Positions 26,729 to 38,546 of a stretch of DNA of 64,000 nucleotides are shown here, in pieces (position 1 is the stretch's first letter; the number at the start of each line of letters is the position of its first letter). Below the pieces are notes generated by a model, which was given only the letters and a program-made list of their open reading frames with translations, did no database searches and was not told the origin of the DNA. The DNA comes from Hydractinia symbiolongicarpus (taxonomy: Eukaryota > Cnidaria > Hydrozoa > Anthoathecata > Hydractiniidae), in the NCBI RefSeq assembly GCF_029227915.1, contig NC_079877.1, forward strand, positions 6,512,001 through 6,576,000. Direction: 5' to 3'. A program made the translations under genes and the position numbers.

Positions 26729-26745
26729 TATAGTCGAATGTATAC
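26728..26745. other. Imperfect dyad GTATA-N8-TATAC (example copy)
   Basis: Five-base arms GTATA (26,728-26,732) and TATAC (26,741-26,745) flank an 8-base centre. The centre is GTCGAATG in class B and GTCAAAAG in class A, while the arms are mostly kept. It directly follows the fourth CCCG motif. The arms are short, so a structural role is only a possibility. Arm variants occur locally, for example CCCGCATAG near 18,097 and CCCGTGTAG near 4,098. Confidence 0.45.
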
Positions 26746-28773
26746 AAAGAAAGTACCCTGTGAGTAAACTCATTTCCAGAACGATTTTTTAATTTATTTT
26801 TTCACCACTAAAACGCATGAGACTTGTAGTTTTCAAAAATGTTTTCACTTTTTGATGAGACGCTTAATGAAAGAGGTTTAATCGCCGGCAAACGAAAACC
26901 CGAGATTTCCCGTAAATCCCGGGCTTGGCCCGTATAGTCAAAAGTATACAAAGATAGTACCCAGGGAGTAAACTCATTTCCCGAACGTTTTGGTAATTTA
27001 TTTTTTCACCACTAAAACGCATGAGACTTGTAGTATTTAGAAATATTTTCATTTTTGATGAGACGCTAAATAAAAGAAGTTTAATCGCCGGCAAATGAAA
27101 ACCCGCGACTTCCGTAAATCCCGGACTCGGCACGTATAGTCAAAAGTATACAAAGGAAGTACCCTGGGAGTAAACTCATTTCCCGAACGATTTTTTAAAT
27201 TATTTTTTCACCACTAAAACGCATGAGACTTGTAGTTTTCAAAATGTTTTCATTTTTGATGAGACGCTGAATAAAAGAAGTTTAATCGCCGGCAAACGAA
27301 AACCTGCGATTTCCCGTAAATCCCGGACTCGGCCCGTATAGTCAAAAGTATACAAAGAAAGTACCCGGTGTGTAAACTCATTTCCCGAACGATTTTTTAA
27401 ATTATTATTTTACCACTAAAGCCCATGAGACTTGTAGTTTTTAAAAATGTTTTCATATTTGATGAGACGCTGAATAAAAGAAGTTTAATTGCCGGCAAAC
27501 GAAAACCCGCAACTTCCCGTAAATCCCGGACTCGGCCCGTATAGTCAAAAGTATACAAAGAAAGTACCCAGGTAGTAAACTCATTTCCCGAACGATTTTT
27601 TAAATTAATTTTCACCACTAAAACGCATGAGACTTGTAGTTTTCAGAAATGTTTTCATTTTTGATGAGACGCTTAATGAAAGTTGTTTAATCGCCGGCAA
27701 ACGAAAACCCGCAATTTCCCGTAAATCCCGGGCTTGGCCCGTATAGTCGAAATTATACAAAGAAAGTACCCAGGGAGTAAACTCATTTCCTGAACGATTT
27801 TTTAAATTTTTTTTTCACCACTAAAACGCATGAGACTTTTAGTTTTCAAAAATGTTTTCATTTTTGATGAGACGCTTAATGAAAGAGGTTTAATCGCCGG
27901 CAAACGAAAACCCGAGATTTCCCGTAAATCCCGGGCTTGGCCCGTATAGTCAAAAGTATACAAAGATAGTACCCAGGGAGTAAACTCATTTCCCGAACGT
28001 TTTTTTAATTTATTTTTTCACCACTAAAACGCATGAGACTTGTAGTTTTCAAAAATGTTTTTATTTTTGATGAGACGCTGAATAAAAGAAGTTTAATCGC
28101 CGGCAAACGAAAACCCGCCATTACCCGTAAACCCCGGACTCGGCCCGTATAGTCAAAAGTATACAAAGAAAGTACCCAGGGGGTAAACTCATTTCCCGAA
28201 CGATTTTTTAAATTATTATTTCACCACTAAAACCCATGAGACTTGTACTTTCTAAAAATGTTTTCATTTTTGATGAGACGCTGAATAAAAGAAGTTTAAT
28301 CGCCGGCAAACAAAAACCCGCGACTTCCCGTAAATCACGGACTCGGCCCGTATAGTCAAAAGTATACAAAGAAAGTACCCAGGGAGTAAACTCATTTCCC
28401 AAACGATTTTTTAAATTATTATTTCACCACTAAAACCCATGAGACTTGTACTTTCTAAAAATGTTTTCATTTTTGATGAGACGCTGAATAAAAGAAGTTT
28501 AATCGCCTGCAAACGAAAACCTGCGATTTCCCGTAAATCCCGGACTCGGGCCGTATAGTCAAAAGTATACAAAGAAAGTTTTCATTTTTGATGAGACGCT
28601 TAATAAAAGAGGTTTAATCGCCGGCAAACGAAATCCCGCGATTTCCCGTAAATCCCGGGCTTGGCCCGTATAGTCGAATGTATACAAAGAAAGTACCCAG
28701 GGAGTAAACTCATTTCCCGAACGATTTTTTAAATTTTTTTTTCACCACTAAAGCCCATGAGACTTGTAGTTTT

Positions 28774-31700
28774 TAAAAATGTTTTCATTTTAGATGAGAC
28801 GCTGAATAAAAGAAGTTTAATCGCCGGCAAACGAAAACCTGCGATTTCCCGTAAATCCCGGACTCGGGCCGTATAGTCAAAAGTATACAAAGAAAGTACC
28901 CTGTGAGTAAACTCATTTCCGAAAGGATTTTTTCAATTATTTTTTCACCACTAAAACGCATGAGACTTGTAGTTTTCAGAAATGTTTTCATTTTTGATGA
29001 GACGCTTAATGAAAGTGGTTTAATCGCCGGCAAACGAAAACCCGCGATTTCCCGTAAATCCCGGGCTTGGCCCGTATAGTCGAATGTATACAAAGAAAGT
29101 ACCCAGGGAGTAAACTCATTTCCCGAACGATTTTTTAAATTTTTTTTTCACCACTAAAACGCATGATACTTGTAGTTTTTAAAAATGTTTTCATTTTTGA
29201 TGAGACGCTGAATAAAAGAAGTTTAATCGCCGGCAAACGAAAACCCGAGATTTCCCGTAAATCCCGGGCTTAGCCCGTATAGTCAAAAGTAAACAAAGAT
29301 AGTACCCAGGGAGTAAACTCATTTCCCGAACGTTTTTTTAATTTATTTTTTCACCACTAAAACGCATGAGACTTGTAGTTTTCAAAAATGTTTTCATTTT
29401 TGATGAGACGCTGAATAAAAGAAGTTTAATCGCCGGCAAACGAAAACCTGCGATTTCCCGTAAATCCCGCACTCGGCCCGTATAGTCAAAAGTATACAAA
29501 GAAAGTACCCAGGGAGTAAACTCATTTCCCAAACGACTTTTTAAATTATTATTTCACCACTAAAACCCATGAGACTTGTAGTTTTTAAAAATGTGTTCAT
29601 TTTTGATGAGACGCTGAATAAAAGAAGTTTAATCGCCGGCAAACGAAAACCCGCAATTTCCCGTAAATCCCGGTCTCGGCCCGTATAGTCAAAAGTATAC
29701 AAAGAAAGTACCCAGCGAGTAAACTCATTTCCCTAACGAATTTTTAAATTATTTTTTCACCACTAAAACGCATGAGACTTGTAGTTTTCAAAAATGTTTT
29801 CATTTTTGATGAGACGCTGAATAAAAGAAGTTTAATCGCCTGCAACCGAAAACCTGCGATTTCCTGTAAATCCCGGACTCGGGCCGTATAGTCAAAAGTA
29901 TACCAGGAAAGTACCCAGGGAGTAAACTCATTTCCCAAACGATTTTTTAAATTATTATTTCACCACTAAAGCCCATGAGACTTGTAGTTTTTAAAAATGT
30001 TTTCATTTTAGATGAGACGCTGAATAAAAGAAGTTTAATCGCCGGCAAACGAAAACCCGCGATTTCCCGTAAATCCCGGACTCGGCCCGTATAGTCAAAA
30101 GTATACAAGGAAAGTACCCAGTGAGTAAACTCATTTCACGAACGAATTTTTAAATTATTTTTTCACCACTAAAACGCATGAGACTTGTAGTTTTCAGAAA
30201 TGTTTTCATTTTTGATGAGACGCTTAATGAAAGTGGTTTAATCGCCGGCAAACGAAAACCCGCGATTTCCCGTAAATCCCGGGCTTGGCCCGTATAGTCG
30301 AATGTATACAAAGAAAGTACCCTGTGAGTAAACTCATTTCCAAAACGATTTTTTAAATTATCTTTTCACCACTAAAACGCTTGAGACTTGTAGTTTTCAA
30401 AAATGTTTTCATTTTTGATGAGACGCTAAATAAAAGAAGTTTAATCACCGGCAAACGAAAACCCGCCATTTCCCGTAAACGCCGGACTCGACCCGCATAG
30501 TCAAAAGTATACAAAGAAAGTACCCAGGGTGTAAACTCATTTCCCAAACGATTTTTTAAATTATTATTTCACCACTAAAGCCCATGAGACTTGTAGTTTT
30601 CAAAAATGTTTTCATTTTTGATGAGACGCTTAATGAAAGAGGTTTAATCGCCGGCAAACGAAAACCCGCGATTTCCCGTAAATCCCGGGCTTGGCCCGTA
30701 TAGTCGAATGTATACAAAGAAAGTACCCTGTGAGTAAACTCATTTCCAGAACGATTTTTTAATTTATTTTTTCACCACTAAAACGCATGAGACTTGTAGT
30801 TTTCAAAAATGTTTTCATTTTTGATGAGACGCTTAATGAAAGAGGTTTAATCGCCGGCAAACGAAAACCCGAGATTTCCCGTAAATCCCGGGCTTGGCCC
30901 GTATAGTCAAAAGTATACAAAGATAGTACCCAGGGAGTAAACTCATTTCCCGAACGTTTTGGTAATTTATTTTTTCACCACTAAAACGCATGAGACTTGT
31001 AGTATTTAGAAATATTTTCATTTTTGATGAGACGCTAAATAAAAGAAGTTTAATCGCCGGCAAACGAAAACCCGCGACTTCCGTAAATCCCGGACTCGGC
31101 CCGTATAGTCAAAAGTATACAAAGGAAGTACCCTGGGAGTAAACTCATTTCCCGAACGATTTTTTAAATTATTTTTTCACCACTAAAACGCATGAGACTT
31201 GTAGTTTTCAAAATGTTTTCATTTTTAATGAGACGCTGAATAAAAGAAGTTTAATCGCCGGCAAACGTAAACCTGCGATTTCCCGTAAATCCCGGACTCG
31301 GCCCGTATAGTCAAAAGTATACAAAGAAAGTACCCGGTGTGTAAACTCATTTCCCGAACGATTTTTTAAATTATTATTTTACCACTAAAGCCCATGAGAC
31401 TTGTAGTTTTTAAAAATGTTTTCATATTTGATGAGACGCTGAATAAAAGAAGTTTAATTGCCGGCAAACGAAAACCCGCGACTTCCCGTAAATCCCGGAC
31501 TCGGCCCGTATAGTCAAAAGTATACAAAGAAAGTACCCAGGTAGTAAACTCATTTCCCGAACGATTTTTTAAATTAATTTTCACCACTAAAACGCATGAG
31601 ACTTGTAGTTTTCAGAAATGTTTTCATTTTTGATGAGACGCTTAATGAAAGTTGTTTAATCGCCGGCAAACGAAAACCCGCAATTTCCCGTAAATCCCGG

Positions 31701-32698
31701 GCTTGGCCCGTATAGTCGAATGTATACAAAGAAAGTACCCTGTGAGTAAACTCATTTCCAAAAGGATTTTTTCAATTATCTTTTGACCACTAAAACGCAT
31801 GAGACTTGCAGTTTTCAAAAATGTTTTCATTTTTGATGAGACGCTTAATAAAAGAGGTTTAATCGCCGGCAAACGAAATCCCGCGATTTCCCGTAAATCC
31901 CGGGCTTGGCCCGTATAGTCGAATGTATACAAAGAAAGTACCCAGGGAGTAAACTCATTTCCTGAACGATTTTTTAAATTTTTTTTTCACCACTAAAACG
32001 CATGAGACTTGTAGTTTTCAAAAATGTTTTCATTTTTGATGAGACGCTTAATGAAAGAGGTTTAATCGCCGGCAAACGAAAACTTGCGATTTCCCGTAAA
32101 TCCCGGGCTTGACCCGTATAGTCGAATGTATACAAAGAAAGTACCCTGTGAGTAAACTCATTTCCGAAAGGATTTTTTCAATTATCTTTTCACCACTAAA
32201 ACGCATGAGACTTGCAGTTTTCAAAAATGTTTTCATTTTTGATGAGACGCTTAATAAAAGAGGTTTATTCGCCGGCAAACGAAATCCCGCGATTTCCGGT
32301 AAATCCCGGGCTTGGCCCGTATAGTCGAATGTATACAAAGAAAGTACCCAAGGAGTAAACTCATTTCCCGAACGATTTTTTAAATTTTTTTTTCACCACT
32401 AAAACGCATGAGACTTGTAGTTTTCAAAAATGTTTTCATTTTTGATGAGACGCTTAATGAAAGAGGTTTAATCGCCGGCAAACGAAAACCCGCGATTTCA
32501 CGTAAATCCCGGGCTTGGCCCGTATAGTCGAATGTATACAAAGAAAGAACCCTGTGAGTAAAGTCATTTCCAGAACGATTTTTTAATTTATTTTTTCACC
32601 ACTAAAACGCATGAGACTTGTAGTTTTCAAAAATGTTTTTATTTTTGATGAGACGCTGAATAAAAGAAGTTTAATCGCCGGCAAACGAAAACCCGCCA
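28774..32698. repeat. Third, diverged copy of the module region plus 8-mer-type monomers
   Basis: From about 29,331 to 31,640 the sequence matches 25,361-27,671 at an offset of 3,969-3,970. It has its own changes: GATGAGACGC where copies 1-4 have GGGACAC, and TTTTAGATGAG twice, near 28,790 and 30,007. The first 560 bp are chimeric. After 31,640 it continues with the 8-mer type also seen at 10.1 kb, followed by class B monomers. Confidence 0.78.
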
Positions 32699-33880
32699 TT
32701 ACCCGTAAACCCCGGACTCGGCCCGTATAGTCAAAAGTATACAAAGATAGTACCCAGGGAGTAAACTCATTTCCCGAACGTTTTGGTAATTTATTTTTTC
32801 ACCACTAAAACGCATGAGACTTGTAGTATTTAGAAATATTTTCATTTTTGATGAGACGCTAAATAAAAGAAGTTTAATCGCCGGCAAACGAAAACCCGCG
32901 ACTTCCGTAAATCCCGGACTCGGCCCGTATAGTCAAAAGTATACAAAGGAAGTACCCTGGGAGTAAACTCATTTCCCGAACGATTTTTTAAATTATTTTT
33001 TCACCACTAAAACGCATGAGACTTGTAGTTTTCAAAATGTTTTCATTTTTGATGAGACGCTGAATAAAAGAAGTTTAATCGCCGGCAAACGAAAACCTGC
33101 GATTTCCCGTAAATCCCGGACTCGGCCCGTATAGTCAAAAGTATACAAAGAAAGTACCCGGTGTGTAAACTCATTTCCCGAACGATTTTTTAAATTATTA
33201 TTTTACCACTAAAGCCCATGAGACTTGTAGTTTTTAAAAATGTTTTCATATTTGATGAGACGCTGAATAAAAGAAGTTTAATTGCCGGCAAACGAAAACC
33301 CGCGACTTCCCGTAAATCCCGGACTCGGCCCGTATAGTCAAAAGTATACAAAGAAAGTACCCAGGTAGTAAACTCATTTCCCGAACGATTTTTTAAATTA
33401 ATTTTCACCACTAAAACGCATGAGACTTGTAGTTTTCAGAAATGTTTTCATTTTTGATGAGACGCTTAATGAAAGTTGTTTAATCGCCGGCAAACGAAAA
33501 CCCGCAATTTCCCGTAAATCCCGGGCTTGGCCCGTATAGTCGAATGTATACAAAGAAAGTACCCTGTGAGTAAACTCATTTCCGAAAGGATTTTTTCAAT
33601 TATCTTTTGACCACTAAAACGCATGAGACTTGCAGTTTTCAAAAATGTTTTCATTTTTGATGAGACGCTTAATAAAAGAGGTTTAATCGCCGGCAAACGA
33701 AATCCCGCGATTTCCCGTAAATCCCGGGCTTGGCCCGTATAGTCGAATGTATACAAAGAAAGTACCCAGGGAGTAAACTCATTTCCCGAACGATTTTTTA
33801 AATTTTTTTTTCACCACTAAAACGCATGAGACTTGTAGTTTTCAAAAATGTTTTCATTTTTGATGCGACGCTTAATGAAA
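32699..33880. repeat. Further 8-mer-type segment (1,824-bp offset)
   Basis: The short tag ACTTCCG at 31,077 recurs at 32,901, an offset of 1,824 (9 x 203 minus 3). The preceding unit is therefore the 8-mer plus one monomer. The entry point near 32,700 is chimeric: CCCGCCATTACCCG from the 7-mer type runs into the TTTTGGTAATTT context of the 8-mer type. Confidence 0.78.
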
Positions 33881-36800
33881 AAGGTTTAATCGCCGGCAAA
33901 CGAAAACCCGCGATTTCCCGTAAATCCCGGGCTTGGCCCGTATAGTCGAATGTATACAAAGAAAGTACCCTGTGAGTAAACTCATTTCCAGAACGATTTT
34001 TTAATTTATATTTTGACCACTAAAACGCATGAGACTTGCAGTTTTCAAAAATGTTTTCATTTTTGATGAGACGCTTAATAAAAGAGGTTTAATCGCCGGC
34101 AAACGAAATCCCGCGATTTCCCGTAAATCCCGGGCTTGGCCCGTATAGTCGAATGTATACAAAGAAAGTACCCAAGGAGTAAACTCATTTCCCGAAGGAT
34201 TTTTTAAATTTTTTTTTCACCACTAAAACGCATGAGACTTGTAGTTTTCAAAAATGTTTTCATTTTTGATGAGACGCTTAATGAAAGAGGTTTAATCGCC
34301 GGCAAACGAAAACCCGCGATTTCACGTAAATCCCGGGCTTGGCCCGTATAGTCGAATGTATACAAAGAAAGAACCCTGTGAGTAAACTCATTTCCAGAAC
34401 GATTTTTTAATTTATTTTTTCACCACTAAAACGCATGAGACTTGTAGTTTTCAAAAATGTTTTTATTTTTGATGAGACGCTGAATAAAAGAAGTTTAATC
34501 GCCGGCAAACGAAAACCCGCGATTTCACGTAAATCCCGGGCTTGGCCAGTATAGTCGAATGTATACAAAGAAAGAACCCTGTGAGTAAACTCATTTCCAG
34601 AACGATTTTTTAATTTATTTTTTCACCACTAAAACGCATGAGACTTGTAGTTTTCAAAAATGTTTTTATTTTTGATGAGACGCTGAATAAAAGAAGTTTA
34701 ATCGCCGGCAAACGAAAACCCGCCATTACCCGTAAACCCCGGACTCGGCCCGTATAGTCAAAAGTATACAAAGAAAGTACCCAGGGAGTAAACTCATTTC
34801 CCGAACGATTTTTCAAATTATTTTTTCACCACTAAAACGCATGAGACTTGTAGTTTTCAGCAATGTTTTCATTTTTGATGAGACGCCTAATGAAAGTGGT
34901 TTAATCGCCGGCAAACGAAAACCCGCGATTTCCCGTAAATCCCGGGCTTGGCCGGTATAGTCGAATGTATATAAAGAAAGTACCCTGTGAGTAAACTCAT
35001 TTCCAAAACGATTTTTTAAATTATCTTTTCACCACTAAAACGCATGAGACTTGTAGTTTTCAAAAATGTTTTCATTTTTGATGAGACGCTGAATAAAAGA
35101 AGTTTAATCGCCGGCAAACGAAAACCTGCGATTTCCCGTAAATCCCGTACTCGGCCCGTATAGTCAAAAGTATACAAAGAAAGTACCCAGGGAGTAAACT
35201 CATTTCCCAAACGATTTTTTATATTATTATTTCACCACTAAAGCCCATGAGACTTGTAGTTTTTAAAAATGTTTTCATTTTTGATGAGACGCTGAATAAA
35301 AGAAGTTTAATCGCCGGCAAACGAAAACCCGCAATTTCCCGTAAATCCCGGTCTCGGCCCGTATAGTCAAAAGTATACAAGGAAAGTACCCAGTGAGTAA
35401 ACTCATTTCCTTAACGAATTTTTAAATTATTTTTTCACCACTAAAACGCATGAGACTTGTAGTTTTTAAAAATGTTTTCATTTTTGATGAGACGCTGAAT
35501 AAAAAGGTTTAATCGCCGGCAAACGAAAACCCGCGATTTCCCGTAAATCCCGGGCTTGGCCCGTATAGTCGAATGTATACAAAGAAAGTACCCTGTGAGT
35601 AAACTCATTTCCAGAACGATTTTTTAATTTATATTTTGACCACTAAAACGCATGAGACTTGCAGTTTTCAAAAATGTTTTCATTTTTGATGAGACGCTTA
35701 ATAAAAGAGGTTTAATCGCCGGCAAACGAAATCCCGCGATTTCCCGTAAATCCCGGGCTTGGCCCGTATAGTCGAATGTATACAAAGAAAGTACCCAAGG
35801 AGTAAACTCATTTCCCGAAGGATTTTTTAAATTTTTTTTTCACCACTAAAACGCATGAGACTTGTAGTTTTCAAAAATGTTTTCATTTTTGATGAGACGC
35901 TTAATGAAAGAGGTTTAATCGCCGGCAAACGAAAACCCGCGATTTCACGTAAATCCCGGGCTTGGCCCGTATAGTCGAATGTATACAAAGAAAGAACCCT
36001 GTGAGTAAACTCATTTCCAGAACGATTTTTTAATTTATTTTTTCACCACTAAAACGCATGAGACTTGTAGTTTTCAAAAATGTTTTTATTTTTGATGAGA
36101 CGCTGAATAAAAGAAGTTTAATCGCCGGCAAACGAAAACCCGCGATTTCACGTAAATCCCGGGCTTGGCCAGTATAGTCGAATGTATACAAAGTAAGAAC
36201 CCTGTGAGTAAACTCATTTCCAGAACGATTTTTTAATTTATTTTTTCACCACTAAAACGCATGAGACTTGTAGTTTTCAAAAATGTTTTTATTTTTGATG
36301 AGACGCTGAATAAAAGAAGTTTAATCGCCGGCAAACGAAAACCCGCCATTACCCGTAAACCCCGGACTCGGCCCGTATAGTCAAAAGTATACAAAGAAAG
36401 TACCCAGGGAGTAAACTCATTTCCCGAACGATTTTTCAAATTATTTTTTCACCACTAAAACGCATGAGACTTGTAGTTTTCAGCAATGTTTTCATTTTTG
36501 ATGAGACGCCTAATGAAAGTGGTTTAATCGCCGGCAAACGAAAACCCGCGATTTCCCGTAAATCCCGGGCTTGGCCGGTATAGTCGAATGTATATAAAGA
36601 AAGTACCCTGTGAGTAAACTCATTTCCAAAACGATTTTTTAAATTATCTTTTCACCACTAAAACGCATGAGACTTGTAGTTTTCAAAAATGTTTTCATTT
36701 TTGATGAGACGCTGAATAAAAGAAGTTTAATCGCCGGCAAACGAAAACCTGCGATTTCCCGTAAATCCCGTACTCGGCCCGTATAGTCAAAAGTATACAA

Positions 36801-38546
36801 AGAAAGTACCCAGGGAGTAAACTCATTTCCCAAACGATTTTTTATATTATTATTTCACCACTAAAGCCCATGAGACTTGTAGTTTTTAAAAATGTTTTCA
36901 TTTTTGATGAGACGCTGAATAAAAGAAGTTTAATCGCCGGCAAACGAAAACCCGCAATTTCCCGTAAATCCCGGTCTCGGCCCGTATAGTCAAAAGTATA
37001 CAAGGAAAGTACCCAGTGAGTAAACTCATTTCCTTAACGAATTTTTAAATTATTTTTTCACCACTAAAACGCATGAGACTTGTAGTTTTTAAAAATGTTT
37101 TCATTTTTGATGAGACGCTGAATAAAAAGGTTTAATCGCCGGCAAACGAAAACCCGCGATTTCCCGTAAATCCCGGGCTTGGCCCGTATAGTCGAATGTA
37201 TACAAAGAAAGTACCCTGTGAGTAAACTCATTTCCAGAACGATTTTTTAATTTATATTTTGACCACTAAAACGCATGAGACTTGCAGTTTTTAAAAATGT
37301 TTTCATTTTTGATGAGACGCTTAATGAAAGAGGTTTAATCGCCGGCAAACGAAAACCCGCGATTTCACGTAAATCCCGGGCTTGGCCCGTATAGTCGAAT
37401 GTATACAAAGAAAGAACCCTGTGAGTAAACTCATTTCCAGAACGATTTTTTAATTTATTTTTTCACCACTAAAACGCATGAGACTTGTAGTTTTCAAAAA
37501 TGTTTTTATTTTTGATGAGACGCTGAATAAAAGAAGTTTAATCGCCGGCAAACGAAAACCCGCGATTTCACGTAAATCCCGGGCTTGGCCAGTATAGTCG
37601 AATGTATACAAAGAAAGAACCCTGTGAGTAAACTCATTTCCAGAACGATTTTTTAATTTATTTTTTCACCACTAAAACGCATGAGACTTGTAGTTTTCAA
37701 AAATGTTTTTATTTTTGATGAGACGCTGAATAAAAGAAGTTTAATCGCCGGCAAACGAAAACCCGCCATTACCCGTAAACCCCGGACTCGGCCCGTATAG
37801 TCAAAAGTATACAAAGAAAGTACCCAGGGAGTAAACTCATTTCCCGAACGATTTTTCAAATTATTTTTTCACCACTAAAACGCATGAGACTTGTAGTTTT
37901 CAGCAATGTTTTCATTTTTGATGAGACGCCTAATGAAAGTGGTTTAATCGCCGGCAAACGAAAACCCGCGATTTCCCGTAAATCCCGGGCTTGGCCGGTA
38001 TAGTCGAATGTATATAAAGAAAGTACCCTGTGAGTAAACTCATTTCCAAAACGATTTTTTAAATTATCTTTTCACCACTAAAACGCATGAGACTTGTAGT
38101 TTTCAAAAATGTTTTCATTTTTGATGAGACGCTGAATAAAAGAAGTTTAATCGCCGGCAAACGAAAACCTGCGATTTCCCGTAAATCCCGTACTCGGCCC
38201 GTATAGTCAAAAGTATACAAAGAAAGTACCCAGGGAGTAAACTCATTTCCCAAACGATTTTTTATATTATTATTTCACCACTAAAGCCCATGAGACTTGT
38301 AGTTTTTAAAAATGTTTTCATTTTTGATGAGACGCTGAATAAAAGAAGTTTAATCGCCGGCAAACGAAAACCCGCAATTTCCCGTAAATCCCGGTCTCGG
38401 CCCGTATAGTCAAAAGTATACAAGGAAAGTACCCAGTGAGTAAACTCATTTCCTTAACGAATTTTTAAATTATTTTTTCACCACTAAAACGCATGAGACT
38501 TGTAGTTTTTAAAAATGTTTTCATTTTTGATGAGACGCTGAATAAA
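33881..38546. repeat. 1,623-bp tandem triplication with visible joints
   Basis: Units begin at 33,881, 35,504 and 37,127. The parental sequence at 33,881 reads TTAATGAAAAAGG. At both later joints the text is CTGAATAAAAAGG, an A/B fusion made by joining class A GAATAAAA to the AAGG of the start point. The tag TTAATTTATATTTTGACC at 34,001, 35,624 and 37,247 confirms the 1,623 period. Unit 3 is 1,420 bp because one monomer is missing near 37,290-37,322. Beyond 38,546 the sequence continues as the unrearranged form GAATAAAAGAAGTTTATTCGCC. Confidence 0.9.
37290..37322. repeat. Site of single-monomer loss in triplication unit 3
   Basis: Units 1 and 2 have two successive monomers here, one ending in CCCAAGGAG and one carrying TTCACGTAAATC. 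Unit 3 passes from TTGCAGTTTTTAAAAATG directly to CTTAATGAAAGAGG, skipping 203 bp. The breakpoint lies in identical sequence, as expected for homologous exchange within the array. Confidence 0.8.

Larger units (their letters stand above)
26614..26816. repeat. Representative class B monomer, 203 bp
   Basis: This monomer has the same frame and length as class A but a linked set of differences: GCTTAATGAAAGAGG in place of GCTGAATAAAAGAAG, GGGCTTGG in place of GGACTCGG, GTCGAATG in place of GTCAAAAG, and CCCTGTGAG in place of CCCAGGGAG. GCCGGC lies at 26,680-26,685. All four CCCG motifs are intact. Many monomers combine a B left part with an A right part or the reverse, which shows exchange between the classes. 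Subvariants include GAAATCCCGCG with TTGACCAC, and GAAAATTGTTTAATCG. Confidence 0.85.
24603..28773. repeat. Large tandem duplication, copy 2 (4,171 bp)
   Basis: This copy contains one module instead of two, so it is 1,625 bp shorter than copy 1. It includes the partial monomer with the joint at 28,578-28,579. The match to copy 1 ends at 28,774, where TTTTTAAAAATG replaces TTTTCAAAATG. Very few single-base differences from copy 1 were seen, which suggests a recent event. Confidence 0.88.

Noticed and set aside
26725-26738. True CENP-B box
   Set aside because: The spacer between CCCG and CGAA is six bases, not seven, and the conserved internal T is not in the expected place. It is reported only as a near-miss.
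26728-26745. Intrinsic terminator or operator at the GTATA-N8-TATAC dyad
   Set aside because: Arms of five bases are too short for a terminator hairpin, no downstream T run follows directly, and there is no gene for it to serve.
32109-32324. Plus-strand frames such as this one and those at 536-733, 48,138-48,353 and 61,529-61,744
   Set aside because: They are antisense shadows of the same satellite, opened by chance loss of a stop codon in single monomers.
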